From Aureimonas sp. AU12 (GTDB taxonomy: Bacteria; Pseudomonadota; Alphaproteobacteria; Rhizobiales; Rhizobiaceae): a stretch of 64,000 nucleotides of DNA. The DNA lies in the NCBI RefSeq assembly GCF_001463705.1, contig NZ_BBWH01000004.1, forward strand, positions 178,412 to 242,411, written 5' to 3'. The notes under the pieces are model-generated. The model saw only the letters and a list, made by a program, of their open reading frames with translations. It ran no database searches and was not told where the DNA came from. The position numbers and the translations under genes are program-made. Shown piece by piece: positions 27,215-36,575 of this stretch (within the stretch, counting starts at the first letter, position 1; each line of letters opens with the position of its first letter).

Positions 27215-29317
27215 TCAGCGCGTGAACGAAATTGGGTTGCCGGCGTCGACGTTGATGATGTTGCCGGTGGACTTGGCCGAGAGGTCGCTCGCCAGGAAAT
27301 AGACGGCCTCGGCGATGTCCTCGGGGAAGACCGAGCGCTTCAGCATCGAGCGATTGCGATAATGCTCCTCGAGCTGGTCGGTCTGAAGCTTGGAGGACGC
27401 CGCGCGCTGCTCGCGCCACTCGCCACTCCAGATCTTCGAGCCGCGCAAAACCGCGTCCGGGTTCACCGTGTTGACGCGGATGCCGGCCTCCGCGCCCTCC
27501 AGCGCGAGGCAGCGGGCGAGATGGATCTCCGCGGCCTTCGCCGTGCAGTAGGCGGCGGCGCCCGCTGAGGCGGCCAAGCCGTTCTTCGAGGCGATGAAGA
27601 CCACGGCGCCGCCGAGCTTCTGGCGCCGGAACAGGCGGAAGGCCTCGCGCGAGACGAGGAAATAACCGGTGGCGAGGATGTCGATGTTGCGGTTCCAGAC
27701 TTCCAGCGTCGTCTCCTCGATCGGCGAGGCCGAGGCGATGCCGGCATTGGAAACGAGAATGTCGAGCCCGCCGAACTCCGCGACGGTCTCCGCGAAGCCG
27801 CGCTCCACCGCGCCCTCGTCGGTGACGTTGACCACGACGCCGCGCACCTGATCGGCGCCGAACCCCTTGGTGAACTCGGCCACCGCGCCGTCAAGCGCGC
27901 CCTGGTCGATGTCGGCGAGCACCACGCAGGCGCCGTCCTGCAGCAGCCGGCCGGCCGTGGCGCGGCCGATGCCGCCGGCCCCGCCGGTGACGAACGCGAT
28001 GCGCCCGGCCAGCGACTTGGGCTTGGGCATGCGCTGCAGCTTGGCCTCTTCAAGCAGCCAGTACTCGATGTCGAAGGCCTCCTGCTCGTCCAGCCCCTGG
28101 TAGACGTCGACGCCCGATGCGCCGCGCATGACGTTGATGGCGTTGAGGTAGAACTCCGAGGCGATGCGAGCGGTCGCCTTGTCCTTCGCAAAGGAGAGCA
28201 TGCCGACGCCCGGCACGAGGTAGATCACCGCGTTGGGATCCCGCATCGCCGGGCTGTTCGCCCGCCGGCAGCGGTCGTAATAGGCGCGATAGCCATCGCG
28301 ATAGGTCTCGATCTCGCCGTCCAGCCCGGCCAGAAGTCCGTCGACGTCACCGCTGGCGGGGTCGAAGGCCAGCACGAGGGGGCGGATCTTGGTGCGCAGG
28401 AAGTGGTCGGGGCAGGACGTGCCGAGTGCGGCCAGCCGGTCCAGCTCGGCCGAATTGACGAAGCCCAGCACCGCCGCCGAATCGTCGAAATGACCGATCT
28501 TTCGCTCGTCGGTGCCGATGCGCGCGCGGATCTCCGGCATCAGCCTTGCGGCGATGGCGCGGCGCTGCGCGGGCTCCAGCGCCGAAACGCGTTCGCCGCC
28601 GAAGGCCGGCCTGCCGGCGAGCTGGCCGTCGAACCACTCGATCGCCTTGTTGATGATGCGCAGCGTCGTCTCGTAGCTGTCCCTGGCCGTGTCGCCCCAG
28701 GTGAAGAGCCCGTGGCTTTCCAGCACGACGCCTTTGGCGCTGGGGTTCTCGGCGGCGAATTTCGACAGGTCGAGGCCGAGCTCGAAGCCGGGCCGGCGCC
28801 AGGGCAGCCAGCCGATCTCGTCGCCGTAGATCTCGCGCGTCAGCTCGCGTGAGCGCTTCGTCGCGGCGATCGCGATCACCGCGTCGGGATGCATGTGGTC
28901 GACATGGCGATAGGGCACGTAGGCATGAAGCGGCGTGTCGATCGAGGCGGCGCGCGGGTTGAGGTTGAAGGTGCAGTGGCTGAGCAGCGCCACCATCTCG
29001 TCCTCGTGCTCCAGCCCGCGATAGATGCCGCGCAGCGCCTCCAGCTTGTCCTGGTAGAGGGTGGAGAACCCGTCGAGCTTCATCGTGCCGACGTCGCCGC
29101 CCGAGCCCTTTACCCAGAGCACCGTCACGCTCTCGCCGGTCAGCGGATCGCGCTCCTCGACCTTGGCGGAGGTGTTGCCGCCGCCGTAATTGGTGATGCG
29201 CTTGTCGCCGCCGAGAAGGTTGGAGCGGTAGAGCAGCCGCTCAGGCTCGCTCATGGCCGCCGCCTTCGCGTCGTCCCAGCGGTTGTCCAAAAGCTTCGTC
29301 CCGGTGGTCGCCGACAT
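27215..29317 (-). CDS. rhaD: Bifunctional rhamnulose-1-phosphate aldolase / L-lactaldehyde dehydrogenase
   Basis: Fusion protein of 700 residues. The N-terminal class II aldolase domain (about residues 1-400) has the entry motif LGGDKRITNYGGGNTSAK, the zinc histidines in YRHVDHMHPDAVIA, and LESHGLFTWGDTARDSYE. The C-terminal SDR domain (about 430-700) has VTGGAGGIGRATA, SNAG, the catalytic Tyr/Lys in AYCTAKAAE, and ends NVDAGNPISFTR. Rhizobial RhaD is known to cleave rhamnulose 1-phosphate and to oxidise or reduce the lactaldehyde. I chose ATG 29317 (MSATTGTKLLD); a frame open to 29425 has no homologous sequence. It is divergent from rhaR across a 218-bp region with the repeat at 29439-29479. 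Confidence 0.94.
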   Translation of the reverse strand: MSATTGTKLLDNRWDDAKAAAMSEPERLLYRSNLLGGDKRITNYGGGNTSAKVEERDPLTGESVTVLWVKGSGGDVGTMKLDGFSTLYQDKLEALRGIYRGLEHEDEMVALLSHCTFNLNPRAASIDTPLHAYVPYRHVDHMHPDAVIAIAATKRSRELTREIYGDEIGWLPWRRPGFELGLDLSKFAAENPSAKGVVLESHGLFTWGDTARDSYETTLRIINKAIEWFDGQLAGRPAFGGERVSALEPAQRRAIAARLMPEIRARIGTDERKIGHFDDSAAVLGFVNSAELDRLAALGTSCPDHFLRTKIRPLVLAFDPASGDVDGLLAGLDGEIETYRDGYRAYYDRCRRANSPAMRDPNAVIYLVPGVGMLSFAKDKATARIASEFYLNAINVMRGASGVDVYQGLDEQEAFDIEYWLLEEAKLQRMPKPKSLAGRIAFVTGGAGGIGRATAGRLLQDGACVVLADIDQGALDGAVAEFTKGFGADQVRGVVVNVTDEGAVERGFAETVAEFGGLDILVSNAGIASASPIEETTLEVWNRNIDILATGYFLVSREAFRLFRRQKLGGAVVFIASKNGLAASAGAAAYCTAKAAEIHLARCLALEGAEAGIRVNTVNPDAVLRGSKIWSGEWREQRAASSKLQTDQLEEHYRNRSMLKRSVFPEDIAEAVYFLASDLSAKSTGNIINVDAGNPISFTR

Positions 29318-29438
29318 CGTGTTCCGTCCCGTCCTGTCGCGTGGAGCGGGAGGGTTGCCGCGAGCATCGCGCTCGGAACCCTCCCGGTCGGCGCGGACCA
29401 TCCCGCAGCCACCCCGTCCTGTCAAACATTTAATCAGA

Positions 29439-29479
29439 TTCGATCATGTTGCATCGCAATATGACAATTCGTGATCGAA
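29439..29479. promoter_or_regulatory. Candidate RhaR operator in the rhaD/rhaR divergent promoter
   Basis: TTCGATCA (29439-29446) and TGATCGAA (29472-29479) are perfect inverted arms with centres about 33 bases apart, roughly three helical turns. TTCG-type half-sites are typical of DeoR-family repressors. A TTGACA sequence at 29485-29490 could be the rhaR -35 element, so a bound repressor would cover both promoters. Confidence 0.45.
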
Positions 29480-29535
29480 GATGATTGACACTCGGGCGCA
29501 TTCGTCGGACCTTCCGGGTTCTAGGGAGGTGCCGG

Positions 29536-30333
29536 ATGCACGAACGCGAACGCCATCGGATGATCCTCAGCGCCGTGCAGGGGCGCACCGTCGCGACCGT
29601 GCAGGAGTTCGCCGAGCTCACCGGAGCGTCCGAGGCGACGATCCGGCGCGACATCACCACGCTGGCCGGGCTTCGCAAGCTGCGCAAGGTGCGCGGCGGC
29701 GCCGAGGCGCTGGGCGCTCCATCGCCCGGCGCGGTGGCCGGCGAGAGCTTCGGCACGGCGCAGGGGCGCAACGCCGCGCAGAAGCGGGCCATCGCCCGCG
29801 AGGCGGCCCGGCTCTGCGAGGACGGCGACGCGACGATCCTCAACGGCGGCACCACGACCTTCCAGATGGTGCACCACCTGACGGGCCTGCGCCTGCAGGT
29901 GCTGACGAACTCCTTTCCCATCGCCGATCACCTGCTCCAGCATTCCAAATGCGCGGTGCTGCTTCCGGCCGGGACGATCTATCGCGAACAGGGGCTGATC
30001 CTTTCGCCCTTCGAGACCGACGGCATCGCGCATTTCCGGGCGCGGCGCATGTTCATGGGCGTGCAGGGCATCTCGCCGGTCGGCTTCGCCGAGGCCGACC
30101 CGCTGATCATCCAGTCCGAACAGCGGCTGATGCGCCAGGCCGACGAACTGGTGGTGCTGGCCGACAGCTCGAAGTTCGACAACCGCTCGAGCTTCGTGAT
30201 CGCGCCGCTGGAGCGCGCAGACATTCTCATCACCGACGAAGGCATCGGCGATGCCAGCGCGCAGATGGTCGAGGCGGCGGGCCTTCGCCTCGTCGTCGCC
30301 CGCCTCGACCGGGGAGCCGGACATGACGAGTGA
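29536..30333 (+). CDS. rhaR: DeoR-family transcriptional repressor of the rhamnose genes
   Basis: DNA-binding regulator of 265 residues. An N-terminal DeoR helix-turn-helix (about residues 1-57) contains [21 protein letters not shown] and is followed by the KLRKVRGGA wing. The C-terminal sugar-phosphate-sensing domain (about 75-250) has [24 protein letters not shown] and [11 protein letters not shown], the family's phosphosugar-binding loops. GGGAGGT lies 6 bases before ATG 29536, a strong ribosome site. It is divergent from rhaD and overlaps rhaM by 11 bases, so it is co-transcribed with the mutarotase and kinase. The inducer is probably a rhamnose intermediate, as in rhizobial RhaR, but that is inferred. 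Confidence 0.9.
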   Translation: MHERERHRMILSAVQGRTVATVQEFAELTGASEATIRRDITTLAGLRKLRKVRGGAEALGAPSPGAVAGESFGTAQGRNAAQKRAIAREAARLCEDGDATILNGGTTTFQMVHHLTGLRLQVLTNSFPIADHLLQHSKCAVLLPAGTIYREQGLILSPFETDGIAHFRARRMFMGVQGISPVGFAEADPLIIQSEQRLMRQADELVVLADSSKFDNRSSFVIAPLERADILITDEGIGDASAQMVEAAGLRLVVARLDRGAGHDE

Positions 30334-30652
30334 GCCCTTGGAAACCTATGCCTTCCGCATGGTGCTGAACCCCGGCATGGCCGAAGAGTATCGCCGCCGC
30401 CACGACGCGATCCCCGCGGAGCTGTCCGCCCTGCTGCGCGAGGCCGGGGTCAGCGACTATTCGATCCATCTCGACCCCGAGACGAACCACCTCTTCGCCA
30501 TCCTCAAGCGCCCGCGCGATCACACCATGGACGCCCTGCCCGATCATCCCGCGATGAAGCGCTGGTGGGCAGGGATGGCCGACATCATGGCGACGCATCC
30601 CGGCAACGAGCCGGTCGCCGTCCCGCTCGTCCCGCTCTTTCACATGGCTTGA
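30323..30652 (+). CDS. rhaM: L-rhamnose mutarotase
   Basis: Small cytoplasmic enzyme of 109 residues that interconverts the alpha and beta anomers of L-rhamnose (named RhaU in rhizobia). It shows the [22 protein letters not shown] segment with the catalytic-type histidine, [18 protein letters not shown], and [15 protein letters not shown], all conserved in the family. The start at ATG 30323 lies inside the end of rhaR (11-base overlap), implying coupled translation. It is 6 bases before the kinase gene. Length and motifs match the family fully. Confidence 0.94.
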   Translation: MTSEPLETYAFRMVLNPGMAEEYRRRHDAIPAELSALLREAGVSDYSIHLDPETNHLFAILKRPRDHTMDALPDHPAMKRWWAGMADIMATHPGNEPVAVPLVPLFHMA

Positions 30653-30658
30653 CCCGAC

Positions 30659-32068
30659 ATGCCGCACCGTTTCGTCGCCGTCGTCGATATCGGCAAGACC
30701 AATGCCAAGGTGGCCGTCCACGACCTGGACGAGGGACGCGACCTCGCCCATCGCACCACCGTCAACGCCGTGGCGAACGACGGCCCCTACCCGCATTTCG
30801 ACACGGACGGGCTCTTCCGCTTCATCATCGGCGCGCTGCGCGATCTCGCCAGCGCGCACCCGATCGACGCCATCGCGATCACCACCCACGGCGCCTCCGC
30901 CGCGCTGGTCGGCGACGACGATCTGGCGCTGCCGGTCCTCGACTACGAACACGACCTGTCCGGCCCGGAGACGCAGGCCTACGAGCGCCTTCGCCCCGCC
31001 TTCACTGAAACCTTGTCGCCTCGCATGGCCAACGGGCTGAACCTCGGCAACCAGATCTTCTGGCTGCAGCATCGCTTTCCCGCGGCCTTCGCCGGGGTTC
31101 GCCACATCCTCACCTATCCGCAATATTGGGCCTGGCGCCTCACCGGCGTCGCCGCCTTCGAGCCGACTTCGCTCGGCTGTCACACCGATCTCTGGGCGCC
31201 GGAGCGCGGCGACTTTTCCTCGCTCGTCGACAGCCAAGGCTGGCGTCCGCTGTTCGCGCCGCGCCACTCGGCCTTCGACGTGCTGGGTCCGCTGAATCCG
31301 GAGATCGCGGCGGCGACCGGGCTGGATGCCGGACGCCCGATTCCGGTCTCCTGCGGCATCCACGATTCCAACGCCTCGCTGCTGCCGCATCTCCTCGCGC
31401 GCCCGGCACCCTTCACGGTGATCTCGACCGGAACCTGGGTCGTCAGCTTCGCCATCGGCGGACGCACCGAGGGCCTCGCCGCGAGCCAGGGCACGCTCGC
31501 CAATGTCGACGCCTTCGGGCGTCCGGTGCCCTCCGCGCTGTTCATGGGCGGGCGCGAGTTCGACATCCTGACCGATCGCCAGCCGGCCGAACCCGACGAG
31601 GCCGCGATCGACGCCGTCGTGTCGCGCTCCGTCATGGCCTTGCCGAGCTTCACCGCCGGCAGCGGCCCCTTTCCTGACCGCGCAGGGCACTGGAGCGGAC
31701 CGACCGGCGATCTCACCGCGTCTGAGCGCACGGCAGCCGCCAGCCTCTATGCGGCTCTGATGACCGACACCGTGCTGCGCCTCATCGGGGCCGACGGCCC
31801 GACGATCGTCGAGGGTCCGTTCGCGCGCAACGCTTTGTATTGCCGCGCGCTCGGCCTGCTGACGGGACGCCCGGTGACGGCGGCGCTCGCCAACACCGGC
31901 ACGAGCGCTGGAGCCGCGCTTCTGGCGCGAGGCATGCCGCAGGCCCAGCCCGGCGGCGCGGAGGCGCCGAGCGCCCCGCCCCGGCCGATCGAAGGGCTTG
32001 GCGCCTATGCCGAACGATGGCGGCGGATGGCAACGGAGGCCGAGACGGATCGGCTTCGAACCGGATAG
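30659..32068 (+). CDS. rhaK: Rhamnulokinase-type FGGY sugar kinase
   Basis: Cytoplasmic kinase of 469 residues that would phosphorylate L-rhamnulose at O1. It has the FGGY fold: the N-terminal phosphate-1 motif VVDIGKTNAKVAV with the Lys-Thr-Asn variation seen in rhizobial RhaK, the substrate-domain segment ANGLNLGNQIFWLQHRFP, the catalytic aspartate in CGIHDSNA (about residue 240), the adenosine motif STGTWVV, and NTGTSAGAALLARG near the C-terminus. It is 6 bases after rhaM in the rhaR-rhaM-rhaK arm. In R. leguminosarum, RhaK also affects the activity of the rhamnose ABC importer; whether that holds here cannot be told. Confidence 0.88.
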   Translation: MPHRFVAVVDIGKTNAKVAVHDLDEGRDLAHRTTVNAVANDGPYPHFDTDGLFRFIIGALRDLASAHPIDAIAITTHGASAALVGDDDLALPVLDYEHDLSGPETQAYERLRPAFTETLSPRMANGLNLGNQIFWLQHRFPAAFAGVRHILTYPQYWAWRLTGVAAFEPTSLGCHTDLWAPERGDFSSLVDSQGWRPLFAPRHSAFDVLGPLNPEIAAATGLDAGRPIPVSCGIHDSNASLLPHLLARPAPFTVISTGTWVVSFAIGGRTEGLAASQGTLANVDAFGRPVPSALFMGGREFDILTDRQPAEPDEAAIDAVVSRSVMALPSFTAGSGPFPDRAGHWSGPTGDLTASERTAAASLYAALMTDTVLRLIGADGPTIVEGPFARNALYCRALGLLTGRPVTAALANTGTSAGAALLARGMPQAQPGGAEAPSAPPRPIEGLGAYAERWRRMATEAETDRLRTG

Positions 32069-32123
32069 GCTCCCCCACGATCCCGCGTTGAAGACCACAA
32101 AGCGAACCAACGAAAGGACAGCC

Positions 32124-33026
32124 ATGCAAGCCAGCGACCCCGCGCTCGAAGTCGTCATCTGCGGTCCGCGCGAGTCGTTTCGTTGGGCGGTGCACGACTA
32201 TCCGCACCACCTCGCCAAGTGGCACTGCCATCCCGAATACGAGTTGCATCTCATCCAGTCGACGGGCGGCCGGATGATGATCGGCGACCATGTCGGCGCC
32301 TTCGAGCCAGGCTGCCTCGTTCTCACGGGGCCGAACCTGCCGCACAACTGGGTGAGCGCGATCGGGCCGGACGAGCGGGTGCGCGAGCGCGACATGCTCG
32401 TCCAGTTCACCGGGGCCTTCGCGCAGTCGCTCTGCGACGGCTTTCCCGAATTCACGGACGTGCGCACGCTGCTCAGCGAGGCCGCGTTCGGCATCGAGTT
32501 CACCGGCGCCACCGCTGCCTTCGGACGCAGGAAACTTTGCGAGATCGGCCATGCCAGCGGCCCGCGCCGGCTGATCCTCTTCCTCGAACTGATGGCGCAG
32601 CTCGCCGCAGACCGCCGCGAACGACGCTCGCTGTCGCATTGCGCGCCGGCGCTCGGGCTGCACACGGCCGCGTCGCGGCGCCTCGAACGCGTCATCGCCT
32701 TCATCAGCAGCAACTATCTGCGCGAACTCTCGCTCTCGGAGGCGGCGGGCGTCTGCAACATGGAAGCGACGGCGTTCTCGCGCTTCTTCAAACATCAGAC
32801 GGGCCACAACTTCTCGTTCTTCGTCAATCAACTCCGCGTCCAGCACGCGTGCACGCTCCTGGCGCGCAGCGAGCGGGCGATCACCGAGATCTGCTACGAA
32901 TCAGGCTACAACAACACCGCCAACTTCAACCGCCAGTTCTTCGCCGTCTGCGGACAGACACCTTCGGCCTACCGCGAAAGTGCCCGAGCCGTCCGGCAGG
33001 GACACGAGGGACGGGTCGCAGCCTGA
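32124..33026 (+). CDS. AraC-family transcriptional regulator
   Basis: Regulator of 300 residues. The N-terminal cupin-type sugar-sensing domain includes HHLAKWHCHPEYELHLIQSTGGRMMIGDHVG (about 30-60), with the characteristic histidine-rich cupin stretch and a PNLPHNW motif. The C-terminal double helix-turn-helix (about 190-290) includes LSLSEAAGVCNMEATAFSRFFKHQTG and ITEICYESGYNNTANFNRQF, the strongest AraC signature. AAGGA lies 6 bases before ATG 32124. It follows rhaK by 55 bases and precedes a polyol dehydrogenase, a xylulose reductase and an ABC importer, all on the same strand. It is the likely activator of that cassette. Confidence 0.88.
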   Translation: MQASDPALEVVICGPRESFRWAVHDYPHHLAKWHCHPEYELHLIQSTGGRMMIGDHVGAFEPGCLVLTGPNLPHNWVSAIGPDERVRERDMLVQFTGAFAQSLCDGFPEFTDVRTLLSEAAFGIEFTGATAAFGRRKLCEIGHASGPRRLILFLELMAQLAADRRERRSLSHCAPALGLHTAASRRLERVIAFISSNYLRELSLSEAAGVCNMEATAFSRFFKHQTGHNFSFFVNQLRVQHACTLLARSERAITEICYESGYNNTANFNRQFFAVCGQTPSAYRESARAVRQGHEGRVAA

Positions 33027-33195
33027 TCTGATGCCAAGAAAGTTTGGAGGGTGGCCGCAAAACACGTCGCGTCCCCTCCGGGCCGCGCCTAGCCTCGACA
33101 TCAAGCCGAAGCCCGCGCGATCCGCGCGGCAAACGGCACCGGCGGCGTCACGCGTTGCCAGCTCAACCGACTAGCGAGGACGGGAGGTCTCGCCG

Positions 33196-34281
33196 ATGAC
33201 CCAGATCGAACAGCTGAAATCCGCCACCGCCGCCGACCAGCGGGCCCTCGTCCTCGAAGCGAAGGACCGGCTGACGCTGCGCGACTTCGCCATGGACGAG
33301 CCGCTCGGCAGCCATGACGTGCGGATCGCCATCCACACGGTCGGCATCTGCGGCTCCGACGTCCATTATTACACGCATGGCGGCATCGGCCCGTTCATCG
33401 TCAACGAGCCGATGATCCTAGGGCACGAGGCGTCGGGCATCGTCACCGAGATCGGATCGTCGGTCTCGACGCTGACGGTGGGCGACCGCGTCTGCATGGA
33501 GCCGGGCATTCCCGATCCCAACAGCCGCGCCACGCGCCTCGGCCTCTACAATCTCGATCCCGCCGTGCAGTTCTGGGCGACGCCGCCGGTGCATGGTGTG
33601 CTGCGCCCGTCCGTGGTGCATCCGGAGGCCTTCACCTTCAAGCTGCCCGACAACGTCTCCTTCGCCGCCGCCGCGATGGTCGAGCCGCTCGCGGTCGGCG
33701 TCCACGCGGTGACGAAGGCGCGCGCCGCGCCGGGCCACATCGCCGTCGTCGTCGGCGCCGGGCCGATCGGTCTCGTCACCGTTCTGGCGGCGCTGGCCGG
33801 CGGCTGCGCCCATGTCATCGTCTCCGACATCGACGACACCAAGCTCGAGATCGCCCGCAAGCTCGGATCCGTCTCCACCGTCAACGTCGCCCGCGAGGAT
33901 CTGGCGGAGGCCGTGAAGGCGCGCACCGAGGGCTGGGGCGCCGACGTGATCTACGAATGCGCGGGCTCGGAACGCGCCATCGCCTCGATCTTCGAGCCGC
34001 TGTGCCCGGGCGGCGTCGTGGTCTTCGTCGGCATCCCGCTGAAGCCGGCGACTTACGACGTGTCGGCGGCGATGCTGAAGGAAGCGCGGGTCGAGCACGT
34101 CTTCCGCTACGCCCACGTCTTTCCGCGCTGTGTCGCCATGCTGGCCTCCGGCGCGGTGGACGTCTCGTCGCTGATCACCCGCACCTTTCCGTTCGAAGAG
34201 AGCGTCCAGGCGTTCGAACTCGCGGCGAGCGCGCCGAAGGGCGAGGTGAAGATGCAAATCACGATGGGTCTCGACGGGTAG
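33196..34281 (+). CDS. Zinc-dependent polyol dehydrogenase, probable xylitol dehydrogenase
   Basis: NAD-dependent medium-chain dehydrogenase of 361 residues. It resembles sorbitol/xylitol dehydrogenases: [33 protein letters not shown] gives catalytic zinc ligands Cys and His (about 53 and 78), and [12 protein letters not shown] (about 190) is the nucleotide-binding loop. The usual four structural-zinc cysteines are absent; the lobe reads [17 protein letters not shown]. This is also seen in mammalian sorbitol dehydrogenase and Gluconobacter xylitol dehydrogenase, so the enzyme is probably intact. GGGAGG precedes ATG 33196 by 8 bases. With the next gene it could form an L-xylulose to xylitol to D-xylulose shunt. 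Confidence 0.82.
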   Translation: MTQIEQLKSATAADQRALVLEAKDRLTLRDFAMDEPLGSHDVRIAIHTVGICGSDVHYYTHGGIGPFIVNEPMILGHEASGIVTEIGSSVSTLTVGDRVCMEPGIPDPNSRATRLGLYNLDPAVQFWATPPVHGVLRPSVVHPEAFTFKLPDNVSFAAAAMVEPLAVGVHAVTKARAAPGHIAVVVGAGPIGLVTVLAALAGGCAHVIVSDIDDTKLEIARKLGSVSTVNVAREDLAEAVKARTEGWGADVIYECAGSERAIASIFEPLCPGGVVVFVGIPLKPATYDVSAAMLKEARVEHVFRYAHVFPRCVAMLASGAVDVSSLITRTFPFEESVQAFELAASAPKGEVKMQITMGLDG

Positions 34282-34333
34282 CGAAACGCCGCCAGCGGCG
34301 ACTTGGGGGAGACCGGCTTTGGGAGGAGCGAGG

Positions 34334-35059
34334 ATGGATTTCAAAGGGAGGACGGCGATCGTCACGGGTGCCGGCAAGGGCATCGGGCGGCACACGGCGG
34401 TGCTTCTGGCGCAGCGCGGCGCGCATGTCATCGCCCTGTCGCGCTCGCAGGCCGATCTCGACGCGCTCTCCGCCGAGATCGGATCGGGCGGCATCGTGGT
34501 GGATCTCTCCGATGCGGCGGCCACCCGCCGGGCGGCGAAGGACGCCCTCCCCGCCGACCTTCTCGTCAACTGCGCGGGGATCAACATTCTCGAGCCCTTC
34601 CTGGAGATGAAGGACGAGTCCTTCGATCTCGTGCAGGCTGTCAACGTGCGCTCGGCGGCGATCGTCTCGCAGGTCTTCGCCCGCGATCTCATCGCCAAGG
34701 GCAAGAGCGGCGCGATCGTCAACGTCTCCTCGATCTCCTCCTTCCTCGGCTTCCGGGATCATGCGGCCTACTGCGCCTCGAAGGGCGCGATGGACGGTCT
34801 CGGCCGGGTCATGGCCAACGAGCTCGGGCCGCACGGCATCCGCGTCAACGCGGTCAATCCCGGCATCACCCTCACCGATCTCGGCCGCGTCGCCTGGAGC
34901 GATCCGGTGAAGGCGGGCCCGATGATGGCGCGCACGCCGGTCGGCCGCTTCGCCGAGACGGCCGATGTCGCCGAGGTCATCCTCTTCCTCCTGTCGGATG
35001 CCGCCGCCATGGTTCACGGGATCTCGATGCCGGTGGATGGAGGTTTCCTTGTCAACTGA
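34334..35059 (+). CDS. SDR, L-xylulose (dicarbonyl/L-xylulose) reductase-like
   Basis: Short-chain dehydrogenase of 241 residues. Its sequence is strikingly DCXR-like: the nucleotide motif VTGAGKGIGRHTAVLL, then SRSQADLDALSAEIG (a loop used for NADPH in DCXR), LVNCAGINILEPFLE, catalytic Ser in NVSSISS, catalytic Tyr/Lys in YCASKGA, LGPHGIRVNAVNP and VDGGFLVN at the end. DCXR reduces L-xylulose to xylitol. ATG 34334 is preceded by GAGGAG. The gene lies between the polyol dehydrogenase and the ABC ATPase, whose Shine-Dalgarno sequence is embedded in its final codons. The substrate call is from family resemblance and the neighbouring dehydrogenase. Confidence 0.8.
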   Translation: MDFKGRTAIVTGAGKGIGRHTAVLLAQRGAHVIALSRSQADLDALSAEIGSGGIVVDLSDAAATRRAAKDALPADLLVNCAGINILEPFLEMKDESFDLVQAVNVRSAAIVSQVFARDLIAKGKSGAIVNVSSISSFLGFRDHAAYCASKGAMDGLGRVMANELGPHGIRVNAVNPGITLTDLGRVAWSDPVKAGPMMARTPVGRFAETADVAEVILFLLSDAAAMVHGISMPVDGGFLVN

Positions 35060-36575
35060 CACATCCGCCCTCGCCGGCGGCACGCCGATCATCGCCCTTC
35101 GCAACGTCGAGAAGGCGTTCGGCCCCGTCACCGTGCTGCGCGGCGTCGACTTCGACCTGCGGGCCGGCGAGGTCCACGCCCTGATGGGCGAGAACGGCGC
35201 CGGCAAGTCGACGATGATCCGCATCATGTCCGGCGCGCATCAGGCCAATACCGGCACCGTCGAGGTGGACGGCCGCACCACGAAGTTCACCGGCCCGCGC
35301 GAAGCGCAGTCCGCCGGCATCGCCGTCGTGCACCAGGAGCTGCTGCTCTTTCCCGCGATGACGGTGGCCGAGAACATCTTTCTCGGGCACCAGCCCAAGA
35401 CCGCCCGCGGCCTTCTCGACTGGACGGCGATGCGCGACCGCGCCCGTATCCTCCTCGACCGCCTCGACTGCCCCGATCTCGACGTGGACGAAAAGGTCTC
35501 CCGCCTCTCCGTCGCCAACCGGCAGCGCGTCGAGATCGCCCGTGCCCTGTCGCGCGATGCTCGCGTCCTCATCATGGACGAGCCGACCGCCGCGCTCGCC
35601 GAGGCCGACGTGAAGCGCCTTCTCGATGTCGTGCGCTCGCTGCGCGCCGAGGGCGTCGGCATCGTCTATGTCAGCCACCGCATGAACGAGATCTTCGAGA
35701 TCTCCGACCGCGTGACGGTGCTGCGCGACGGCAAGACCATCGACACTCGGCCCACCGCCGAAGTCACGGAAGCCTCGCTCGTCTCGATGATGGTCGGCCG
35801 CGACATCGACCAGCTGTTCCCCAAGGAGACCATTCCCCTCGGCGAGGTCGTGCTGGAGGTGAAGAACCTCTCCCATGCCGGCAAGGTCGAGGGCGTTTCC
35901 TTCGAGGTCCGGGCCGGCGAGATCCTCGGTATCGCCGGTCTCGTCGGCTCCGGCCGCACGGAACTCGCGCAGACCATCTTCGGCGTGACGCCGGCGACGT
36001 CCGGCGAGATCCTCATCGACGGCAAGCCCGTCAAGGTCGGCAACGTGCGCGAGGCGATCGCCCATCGCATCGCCTACGTGCCGGAAGACCGCGCGCAGCA
36101 CGGGCTGGTGCGGCCGCAGTCGATCCGCGAGAACGTCTCGATGGCGATCCTGCCGCGCCTGACGAAGAACGCGGTGGTCGACACGACCCGCGAATGGGCG
36201 CTGGCGCTCGACGCGATCAAGCGCTTCGCCATCCGCGCCCGTGGCCCAGGCCAGGTGGTCGCGCAGCTCTCGGGCGGCAACCAGCAGAAGGTGGTCATCG
36301 CCAAGTGGATCGCCACCGATCCGCGCATTCTCATTCTCGACGAACCGACGCGCGGCGTCGATGTCGGCGCCAAGACGGAAATCCACAAGCTCATGAACCA
36401 GCTCGCGGCCCAGGGCCTTGCGATCGTGATGATCTCCAGCGAGCTGCCCGAGGTCCTCGGCATGAGCGACCGGGTGCTCGTGATGAACGGCGGACGCATG
36501 TCGGCCATCCTGCCGCGCGCCGAGGCGACGCCCGACCGCGTCGGCACCGCCATGATGACGGGACACGCGGCATGA
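35049..36575 (+). CDS. CUT2 sugar ABC transporter ATPase (second system)
   Basis: Two-domain ATPase of 508 residues. Domain 1 has Walker A MGENGAGKST (about 48), signature LSVANRQRVEIARAL (about 150) and Walker B VLIMDEPTA. Domain 2 has GLVGSGRTE (about 296) and signature LSGGNQQKVVIAKWI. The start is a choice: TTG 35049 is preceded by GGAGGT five bases upstream, whereas ATG 35037 has no ribosome site. I prefer TTG, which overlaps the reductase gene end by 11 bases. It is followed by two permeases and a receptor, an arrangement seen in rhamnose (RhaTPQS) and AI-2 (Lsr) importers. The substrate may be L-rhamnose or a pentitol. Confidence 0.87.
   Translation: MSTDTSALAGGTPIIALRNVEKAFGPVTVLRGVDFDLRAGEVHALMGENGAGKSTMIRIMSGAHQANTGTVEVDGRTTKFTGPREAQSAGIAVVHQELLLFPAMTVAENIFLGHQPKTARGLLDWTAMRDRARILLDRLDCPDLDVDEKVSRLSVANRQRVEIARALSRDARVLIMDEPTAALAEADVKRLLDVVRSLRAEGVGIVYVSHRMNEIFEISDRVTVLRDGKTIDTRPTAEVTEASLVSMMVGRDIDQLFPKETIPLGEVVLEVKNLSHAGKVEGVSFEVRAGEILGIAGLVGSGRTELAQTIFGVTPATSGEILIDGKPVKVGNVREAIAHRIAYVPEDRAQHGLVRPQSIRENVSMAILPRLTKNAVVDTTREWALALDAIKRFAIRARGPGQVVAQLSGGNQQKVVIAKWIATDPRILILDEPTRGVDVGAKTEIHKLMNQLAAQGLAIVMISSELPEVLGMSDRVLVMNGGRMSAILPRAEATPDRVGTAMMTGHAA

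Noticed and set aside
33196..34281. Loss of structural-zinc cysteines taken as a sign of a broken dehydrogenase
   Set aside because: Known polyol dehydrogenases also lack them while keeping the catalytic zinc; the frame is intact.
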